From: a bacterium | Lineage (GTDB): Bacteria; Actinomycetota; Acidimicrobiia; Acidimicrobiales; CATQHL01 | DNA: 11,323 nt | Direction: 5' to 3' | NCBI GenBank assembly: GCA_028819945.1 | Contig: JAPPKQ010000041.1 | Location: 1-11,323 of the forward strand | Shown: positions 6,905 to 11,323 of the stretch, one piece after another | Layout: every line of letters starts with the position of its first letter | Numbering within the stretch: the first letter of the stretch is position 1 | Position numbers and translations under genes: made by a program | Notes under the pieces: model-generated | What the model was told of the DNA's origin: nothing | What the model saw: the letters and a program-made list of their open reading frames with translations, nothing else | Databases searched by the model: none

Positions 6905-8212
6905 ATGGGGCGGCCGCCCACCGCAATGGGGCCCCGGCGGCGGCGCGATAGTCTCGCGCCGACACCGATGGACGATCGCCCCCGGAATCTGCGTTCCATG
7001 CTCGCCGAGGCAAAGGACCTCAGCGAGTTGATGGTGGACCTGGCATATGCCTCGGTCTGTTTCGGCCAACCCGAGTTGGCCACCGAGGTCCGCGCCCTCG
7101 AGGAAGAGATGAGCGATCTGGTCCACGACATGCGCGCCGTATGCGTGAAGGCCGCGCGCCGCCCGCGGGATGCCGGCGGCATGTCGTCGGTGTTGCAGGT
7201 GGTGAGCGCCATCGAACGCATCGCCAACGCCGCCGTGGACATCGCCCGGGTCGTCACCCACGAGTTGGGGATCCCGGCGGAGTTGGTGGTCTCCCTCTCG
7301 GCCGCCGAGGAGGTCTCGCATCGGGCGCAGGTCACCGAGGGGTCGCCCATGGCCCAGCGGCCTGTCGGAGTCCTGGAGTTGCCGGTTGCGACCGGCACGC
7401 GCATCATGGCCATCCGCCGGGGCCGGCAGTGGATAACCGGCGTGTCCGGCGACGACGTGCTGATGGCGGGTGACGCCCTGTTCATGCGCGGGTCGCCCGA
7501 TGGCATCCCCCGGATCCGCGAACTCGCCGGCGACGAGGCCTGGGTACCGCCGGAGGCGCCGGGAGAGCCGTCCCTCAGCGACCTGGACCGGGCCGCGGAC
7601 CTGCTCGTGGAGATGAAGAACCTCTCCGAGGTGTCGGTGGATCTGGCGTACTCCACGCTGGTGCTGGGCGATCCGGCTCTGGCGGCGCAGGTGCGCCAGT
7701 TGGAGTCCCGTCTCGACGACGGCCATGACCAGCTGGAGTTGTGGGTGCTGCGCGCCGCCGCCGATCACGCCGATCCCGCGCCGCTGCGCGGCCTGCTGCA
7801 CATCTCCAAGGCGGCGGAGGACCTCGGCGACCAGGCCTGCCAGATGGTCTGGCTCGTGGAGAAGGGCGAGGACGTGCACCCCATCCTGGAGATTGCCCTG
7901 GGCGACTCCGACGAGGTCGTCGTGGACTACGCGGTTCTCGCGGGATCCCCTGTCGACGGCTGTTCCCTGGGCGAGCTGGGTCTGAACATAGAACCCGGCT
8001 TCACCGTGCTGACCATCCTGCGAGGTGAGCGGTACCTGTACCGGCCGCGGGGGCCGACGGTGATGCAGGCGGGAGACGAGGTGATCGCCTCGGGCCCCGA
8101 GGAGGGACGCAGCGCGTTCGCCGCCCTGCTGGGCTGGAACCTCGAGCGAGACCCGGAGACGGGCACCGATCAGTTGTCGCCCCGGGCGGGAGCGCTCGGG
8201 GCGCGGACCTGA
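6905..8212 (+). CDS. Tandem PhoU-TrkA_C (RCK_C) domain protein, putative regulator of the adjacent transporter
   Basis: This is a soluble cytosolic protein of 435 residues built from an internal duplication, PhoU-like helices followed by a TrkA_C/RCK_C ligand domain, twice. The first PhoU-like part is about 28-120 (AKDLSELMVDLAYASV) and the second about 225-320 (MKNLSEVSVDLAYSTL). The RCK_C parts are about 138-206 (VLELPVATGTRIMAIRRG ... GDDVLMAGDALFMRG) and 328-402 (GCSLGELGLNIEPGFTVLTI ... MQAGDEVIASG). There is no Rossmann RCK_N domain and no membrane segment. Proteins of this type are known beside MgtE/SLC41 transporters, which suggests a regulatory role here. ATG 6905 is preferred because GAGGG (6895-6899) lies 5 nt upstream. 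GTG 6893 (overlapping the transporter stop as GTGA) and ATG 6968 (at the domain edge) are alternatives. Confidence 0.87.
   Translation: MGRPPTAMGPRRRRDSLAPTPMDDRPRNLRSMLAEAKDLSELMVDLAYASVCFGQPELATEVRALEEEMSDLVHDMRAVCVKAARRPRDAGGMSSVLQVVSAIERIANAAVDIARVVTHELGIPAELVVSLSAAEEVSHRAQVTEGSPMAQRPVGVLELPVATGTRIMAIRRGRQWITGVSGDDVLMAGDALFMRGSPDGIPRIRELAGDEAWVPPEAPGEPSLSDLDRAADLLVEMKNLSEVSVDLAYSTLVLGDPALAAQVRQLESRLDDGHDQLELWVLRAAADHADPAPLRGLLHISKAAEDLGDQACQMVWLVEKGEDVHPILEIALGDSDEVVVDYAVLAGSPVDGCSLGELGLNIEPGFTVLTILRGERYLYRPRGPTVMQAGDEVIASGPEEGRSAFAALLGWNLERDPETGTDQLSPRAGALGART
6942..6960. promoter_or_regulatory. 19-bp palindrome with a -10-like core
   Basis: GGCGCGA (6942-6948) and TCGCGCC (6954-6960) form a perfect 7-bp inverted repeat. 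The span 6949-6954 reads TAGTCT, matching TAnnnT, so an operator and an internal promoter would overlap. It sits 8 bp before the alternative start ATG 6968. It may also be chance in a GC-rich coding stretch. Confidence 0.25.
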
Positions 8213-8231
8213 GACAGCCGGCCGGACAGCG

Positions 8232-9158
8232 GTGACCGGCTCGGCGCCTGCGGGCGCACCCGGCGGCGACGAGTTGCTGCGGCTGCTCACGGTGCACGCC
8301 CATCCCGACGACGAGTCCTCCAAGGGGGCGGCTACGGTTGCCCGCTACAGCGACGAGGGGGTGCGCACCGTGCTCGTGTGCTGTACCGGCGGCGAGGAGG
8401 GCGACATCCTCAACCCCGCCGCCGACCTGCCGGGCGTGCGTGAGCGCCTGGCCGAGGTGCGGCGCGCCGAACTCGAGCGGGCCGCGGCGATCATCGGCTA
8501 CCACGAGGTGCTGTGGCTGGGCTACCGCGACTCGGGCTACCCCGAGGCGCCCGACGTCCACGAGGAGCCCGCCGGGCCGCCGGCACTCCCGGCAGGCTCG
8601 TTCGGCGCCGCACCGCTGGAGGAGGCAACCGGACGCCTCGTGGCGATCCTGCGCGCCGAGCGCCCCCACGTGCTGGTCATCTACCCCGATGACCAGCAGG
8701 GCTACCGCCATCCCGACCACCTGCGCGTCCACGACGTGGGCCTGGCGGCCTACGAGGCGGCGGGCGACCCTGAGGCGTTCCCCGCCGCGGGTCCGCCCTG
8801 GCGCCCGCCGAAGCTCTACTACTCGCTGTGGTCGAAGGCCCGGATGCTGGCGATACACGAGGCCTTCGGCGAGCTGGGCCTGCAGTCCCCCTACGAGCAA
8901 TGGTGGTTCGATCGGCCCTGGCAGGACCACCGCATCACCACCCGCATCGAGGTGGCGAAGTGGTACGACCGGCGCTGCGACGCCCTGCTGGCCCACACCA
9001 CCCAGGTGGATCCCGACTCGCCGTTCTGGTTCGGACTGCCCCGGGAGGTGGCAGCGGAGGCCTACCCCTGCGAGGACTACATCCTGGCGCACTCCGACGT
9101 GGCGACCGAACTGCCCGAGGACGACCTGTTCGCCGGGCTGCGGGGTCCGGGCGGCTGA
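8232..9158 (+). CDS. mca: Mycothiol conjugate amidase (PIG-L/LmbE family zinc hydrolase)
   Basis: Mca cleaves mycothiol S-conjugates, releasing GlcN-Ins for recycling and a mercapturic acid for export. It is a cytosolic zinc enzyme restricted to mycothiol-making actinobacteria. The 308-residue protein shows HAHPDDESSKGAATVARYSDEG near the start, written here as HAHPDDESSKG (22-32) then AATVARYSDEG (33-43). Zn ligands are His24 and Asp27, the general base is Asp26, and RHPDH (159-163) supplies His160 and the third ligand His163. Lys31 sits where Mca enzymes have Lys and the deacetylase MshB has Ser, favouring Mca over MshB. TGGEEGDILNPA (52-63) and the C-terminal HTTQVDPDSPFWFG (255-268) also match Mca. 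The start is GTG 8232, 19 nt after the PhoU gene's stop and without a strong SD site, consistent with co-transcription. Substrate preference between conjugates and GlcNAc-Ins is inferred. Confidence 0.93.
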   Translation: MTGSAPAGAPGGDELLRLLTVHAHPDDESSKGAATVARYSDEGVRTVLVCCTGGEEGDILNPAADLPGVRERLAEVRRAELERAAAIIGYHEVLWLGYRDSGYPEAPDVHEEPAGPPALPAGSFGAAPLEEATGRLVAILRAERPHVLVIYPDDQQGYRHPDHLRVHDVGLAAYEAAGDPEAFPAAGPPWRPPKLYYSLWSKARMLAIHEAFGELGLQSPYEQWWFDRPWQDHRITTRIEVAKWYDRRCDALLAHTTQVDPDSPFWFGLPREVAAEAYPCEDYILAHSDVATELPEDDLFAGLRGPGG

Positions 9159-9170
9159 GGAGTTCCGGGC

Positions 9171-9569
9171 GTGGAGGACTTCGGGAGCGAGGGCTGGCTG
9201 GCCGGTGTGCGCGCTGCCGCCGAGGCGCTCCCCGAGGTCCCGGGCGCCAGCCTGACCGCACGGGTGGAGGTCTCCGGCGGCCCCGGCGGTCCATGCCGGC
9301 TCGGCGTGGTCATCCGCGACGGGCGGCTGGTCGACTTGACCCCGGGACGTCCCGCCGACGCGGACTGCACGGTGATCTGCGGCGCAGCGGACGCCGGCGC
9401 GATCCTCCGCGGCGAACTGGACCCTGCGGTGGCCTACATGCAGGGCCGCCTCAAGCTCGACGGGTCCTACGAACGCGTGCTGTTCGGCCTGCGTGCGGTG
9501 CTGCACGGCGAGGCGTTCGGTGCGTTCGCCGATTCGGTGAGGGCTCATTCGGGCGGGGAGAGCTCTTAG
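9171..9569 (+). CDS. SCP2 sterol-binding domain protein
   Basis: The 132-residue single-domain protein resembles the SCP2 (sterol carrier protein 2) fold, which binds fatty acids, sterols or other hydrophobic ligands. Supporting features are the strands LGVVIRDGRLVDLTPG (44-59) and DADCTVICGAADAGAILRGE (63-82), then the family's typical end, AVAYMQGRLKLDGSYERVLF (86-105). There is no signal peptide or membrane segment, so it should be cytosolic. It starts at GTG 9171, 12 nt after the mca stop, so it is probably co-transcribed and perhaps linked to thiol-conjugate metabolism. SCP2-like modules also occur as C-terminal parts of some mycothiol-dependent enzymes (MDMPI type). A direct role here is not shown. 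Confidence 0.8.
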   Translation: MEDFGSEGWLAGVRAAAEALPEVPGASLTARVEVSGGPGGPCRLGVVIRDGRLVDLTPGRPADADCTVICGAADAGAILRGELDPAVAYMQGRLKLDGSYERVLFGLRAVLHGEAFGAFADSVRAHSGGESS

Positions 9570-9591
9570 CGGACTATCCGTTCCGGACAAG

Positions 9592-9612
9592 CGGACAACC
9601 GCCCGTTGTCCG
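9592..9612 (+). terminator. Hairpin ending the transporter-mca-SCP2 operon
   Basis: CGGACAAC (9592-9599) and GTTGTCCG (9605-9612) form a perfect 8-bp stem with a CGCCC loop, 22 bp after the SCP2 gene's stop. There is no T-run downstream, as is common for actinobacterial terminators. It plausibly separates this operon from the solute-binding protein gene. Confidence 0.5.
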
Positions 9613-9645
9613 TGCTCGCTAGGGCTCGGGTACGACCCCTCCAAA

Positions 9646-9651
9646 TACTGT
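9646..9651 (+). promoter_or_regulatory. Candidate -10 box for the solute-binding protein gene
   Basis: TACTGT fits the actinobacterial -10 consensus TAnnnT and lies in the only AT-richer patch between the upstream hairpin and the gene. A start of transcription about 6-7 nt on would place the 9658-9694 hairpin at the very 5' end of the mRNA. TTGACG at 9711-9716 looks like a -35 box but has no matching -10 box. Confidence 0.35.
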
Positions 9652-9657
9652 TCGCCT

Positions 9658-9694
9658 GGGTGCGATCCCGCGCTCGCCGCGGACTGTCGCACCC
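9658..9694 (+). promoter_or_regulatory. Compound hairpin in the leader of the solute-binding protein gene
   Basis: GGGTGCGA (9658-9665) pairs perfectly with TCGCACCC (9687-9694). Inside it, CCGCG (9668-9672) pairs with CGCGG (9678-9682) around a 5-nt loop. This could act as a regulatory leader or as an operator in the DNA. It does not match a riboswitch class I know. Confidence 0.4.
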
Positions 9695-9750
9695 GAGTAA
9701 CCGGAACCAGTTGACGAAACACCACTGACAGAGCTCGGGGGAGGATGCTC

Positions 9751-11184
9751 ATGACGCGCAAGTTGGCACTTCGAATCGTCGCCGTGATCGGGGCGGTCAT
9801 TGTGATCGCAGCGGCCTGCGGCGGCGACGATGACGGTGGGAGGACGACAGCCCCGCCACCTGCTCCCGAGCCCGCGGCCCCGGCTCCCGCTCCCGAGCCT
9901 CCGGCAGCGGCCCCGGAACCCGCTCCCGAGCCTCCGGCAGCGGCCCCGGAACCCGCCCCTGAGCCACCGCCACCGCCGCCCGCGGCCGACGATGAGCCCG
10001 CTGCAGCCCCGTCCGGCACTTCGGCGCCCGGCGTGAGCGACACGGAGATCAAGCTGGGGGCGATCAGCGATGACGGTCTGCCGCTTCCCGAGATCGTGAC
10101 GATCCCGGTCGTGGCGTCGGCCGTCGCCATGTTCGATGCGGTCAACGACGAGGGCGGCGTGCACGGTCGCAAGATCAGCGTCACCAACTGCGACGCCGCC
10201 GGCGACGTGGCCCGTGCCCGTGCCTGTTTCAGGAAGCTGGTTGACGAGGATCAGGTCTTCGCCTTCATCACCAGCATCACCTGGGGCACCGGCGAGTTGC
10301 ACCAGGATCTGGCTCGCGACGAGGTTCCGTGGTTCGGCTCCTGGGGCTTCTTCACCAGCGAGTGGCGCGACCCCTGGATGTTCCCGACGCACATGGCCAC
10401 CATCCACGAGGCGACCGCCAACTCCATCTGGGTGCGCGACATCCTCGAGCCGGAGTCCGTGGCCATCATCTACCTGAACATTCCCGAGGATCGCCTCGCC
10501 GCCGACGCCATGCGCGCCGTCTACGATCCGGCCGGGATCGACGTTGTGCTCGAGCAGCCGATCGAGATCGAGACGCCGGACCACACGCCGGCGGTCATCG
10601 AGATGCAGGCGGCGAACCCCGATCATGTGATCCACTTCGCCTGGGCCGCTCCCATGGCGGGCTGGATGATCGCCGCCGAGCAGCAGGGCTACTGGCCGCC
10701 TCTGGGGGTCAGCGGCAACCACTTCGCGGCGGAGGCTCTGGGCGAGTTCGTGGGCGACTGGCCGCTGAAGGGCATGTGGACGATCACGACCTTCAAGGTT
10801 TGGAACGACAACACGGAGTACCTCGCGGCGCTCGAGAAGTACGCTCCGGAACAGCTCCTCAAGATCCACCACATCACCCAGTCGGGCTATGCCGGTGCAC
10901 GCATCTTCATCGAGGCGGCCAAGCAGGTCGGTCCCGACATCACGCGGGAGAACATGATGGAGGCCTGGGAGTCCCAGCCGTGGGACGCCGGACCGGGCCT
11001 GGGAATCACGTTCACTTGGGGCGACGCGTCCGCGGAGCGGGCCGCCGGAACGCAGACGACGGACGCCCACGACACGCTGCGCTGCGAGTACCAGTTCAAG
11101 TACAACCAGGCAGCGGCGTCGACTGACTTCGCCGTTTGGATTCCGGCTCCCGAGCAGTACGAAGCCTGCGCCGTGTATGACTGA
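9751..11184 (+). CDS. ABC transporter substrate-binding lipoprotein, branched-chain amino acid (Peripla_BP_6/LivJ) type
   Basis: This is an exported solute-binding protein of 477 residues that should deliver a small substrate to a membrane ABC permease. It has a short basic n-region (MTRKLALR), a hydrophobic stretch and a lipobox-like AAAC with Cys23. The Asp/Gly-rich GGDDDGG is followed by a Pro/Ala/Glu-rich linker (about 31-91). The binding domain runs from VSDTEIKLGAISDDG (95-109), through FDAVNDEGGVHGRKI (128-142) with Cys147 and Cys159 as a possible disulphide, to about 450. The branched-chain amino acid label is the family name; the true ligand is unknown. ATG 9751 is chosen because GGGGGAGG at 9737-9744 lies 6 nt upstream; ATG 9745 directly abuts that SD site. 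No permease or ATPase gene is visible; they may lie beyond the right edge. Confidence 0.9.
   Translation: MTRKLALRIVAVIGAVIVIAAACGGDDDGGRTTAPPPAPEPAAPAPAPEPPAAAPEPAPEPPAAAPEPAPEPPPPPPAADDEPAAAPSGTSAPGVSDTEIKLGAISDDGLPLPEIVTIPVVASAVAMFDAVNDEGGVHGRKISVTNCDAAGDVARARACFRKLVDEDQVFAFITSITWGTGELHQDLARDEVPWFGSWGFFTSEWRDPWMFPTHMATIHEATANSIWVRDILEPESVAIIYLNIPEDRLAADAMRAVYDPAGIDVVLEQPIEIETPDHTPAVIEMQAANPDHVIHFAWAAPMAGWMIAAEQQGYWPPLGVSGNHFAAEALGEFVGDWPLKGMWTITTFKVWNDNTEYLAALEKYAPEQLLKIHHITQSGYAGARIFIEAAKQVGPDITRENMMEAWESQPWDAGPGLGITFTWGDASAERAAGTQTTDAHDTLRCEYQFKYNQAAASTDFAVWIPAPEQYEACAVYD
9886..9951 (+). repeat. 33-bp tandem repeat (2 perfect copies plus a degenerate third) in the lipoprotein linker
   Basis: Bases 9886-9918 are repeated exactly at 9919-9951, and a diverged partial copy begins at 9952. 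Each unit encodes the 11 residues PAPEPPAAAPE. Exact identity at the nucleotide level indicates recent duplication or slippage, so linker length may vary between strains. Confidence 0.9.
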
Positions 11185-11201
11185 GTGACACCTCGGATCG
11201 A

Positions 11202-11217
11202 TCAATCGGAAGATTGA
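11202..11217 (+). terminator. Small hairpin with GGAA tetraloop after the solute-binding protein gene
   Basis: TCAATC (11202-11207) and GATTGA (11212-11217) form a 6-bp stem closed by GGAA, 17 bp after the stop codon. It is a plausible transcript-processing or stabilising hairpin, but the stem is AT-rich and no T-run follows. Confidence 0.3.
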
Positions 11218-11235
11218 AGGTCGACGGAATGCATC

Positions 11236-11272
11236 GGGGCACCACGCCCGCCCCGGGCCGGCGAGGTGCCCC
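11236..11272 (+). terminator. GC-rich compound hairpin near the right edge
   Basis: GGGGCACC (11236-11243) pairs perfectly with GGTGCCCC (11265-11272), and inside it GCCCG (11246-11250) pairs with CGGGC (11254-11258). It lacks a T-run. In ABC transporter operons such a structure between the binding-protein gene and the permease genes can stabilise the upstream message or end most transcripts. The rest of 11185-11323 shows no supportable gene start. Confidence 0.45.
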
Positions 11273-11323
11273 CCGCGGGGACAGGGGCGGCCAGTAGAGG
11301 TGCACGGGGGTTGTACCGGTGAA

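Noticed and set aside
6809..8323. Minus-strand open frame of 504 codons
   Set aside because: It is a shadow of the PhoU-TrkA_C gene. His/Arg/Gln-rich composition is typical of reversed high-GC coding sequence.
8001..10187. Minus-strand open frame of 728 codons with Gly/Ser/Ala repeats
   Set aside because: The low-complexity part is the reverse of the Pro/Ala/Glu linker of the solute-binding protein, and the remainder is antisense to mca and the SCP2 gene. It is a high-GC artefact.
9619..11205. Minus-strand open frame of 528 codons
   Set aside because: It is antisense to the solute-binding protein, which has a lipobox, a strong SD site and a family fold. No domain is visible on the reverse strand.
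11229..11300. Short open frame starting ATG 11229
   Set aside because: It ends after about 22 codons, has no SD site and coincides with the GC-rich hairpin.
1..11323. Defence system, prophage, CRISPR array or tRNA
   Set aside because: No array of spaced direct repeats, nuclease/helicase clusters, integrase, or cloverleaf was found. Every substantial gene belongs to a known metabolic, transport or redox family.

Overview
The window is a high-GC stretch of bacterial chromosome that reads as actinobacterial. The clearest marker is a mycothiol conjugate amidase (mca). Supporting signs are a homodimeric-type pyruvate dehydrogenase E1 (aceE), frequent GTG starts and several genes without a Shine-Dalgarno (SD) site. 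A deep-branching class such as Acidimicrobiia would fit, but that placement is inference. The genes are ordinary housekeeping, transport and redox functions. I see no defence system, prophage, complete insertion sequence, CRISPR array, rRNA or tRNA.

Layout, left to right. (1) 1-1170, minus: the N-terminal part of aceE, running off the left edge. (2) 1289-1777, plus: rnhA (RNase HI), divergent from aceE across about 120 bp. (3) 1778-2307: a 530-bp gene-free region unusually rich in inverted repeats. It holds a 156-bp segment bounded by 19-bp inverted repeats, a dispersed repeat of the 'IPAFAGMT' type, and a 16-bp hairpin. (4) 2308-3900, plus: an AMP-forming acyl-CoA synthetase. (5) 5523-3917, minus, converging on the ligase: a PEBP-like lipoprotein whose stop overlaps the start of a D-2-hydroxyacid dehydrogenase (ATGA junction). 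(6) 5637-9569, plus: a tightly spaced probable operon of a duplicated MgtE/SLC41-type transporter, a tandem PhoU-TrkA_C protein, mca, and an SCP2-domain protein. (7) 9570-9750: an intergenic leader with a terminator-like hairpin, a candidate -10 box and a compound hairpin. (8) 9751-11184, plus: a branched-chain-amino-acid-type ABC substrate-binding lipoprotein with a Pro/Ala/Glu-rich linker encoded by a 33-bp tandem repeat. (9) 11185-11323: non-coding, with two hairpins; the following gene is not visible.

How they work together. The transporter and the PhoU-TrkA_C protein look like a functional pair: a divalent-cation channel or transporter and its cytosolic ligand-sensing partner. mca belongs to mycothiol-dependent detoxification, and the SCP2 protein 12 bp downstream may bind a hydrophobic substrate related to it or may simply share the transcript. 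The solute-binding protein probably begins a separate uptake operon that continues past the right edge. The most unusual non-coding material is the palindrome cluster between rnhA and the acyl-CoA synthetase.
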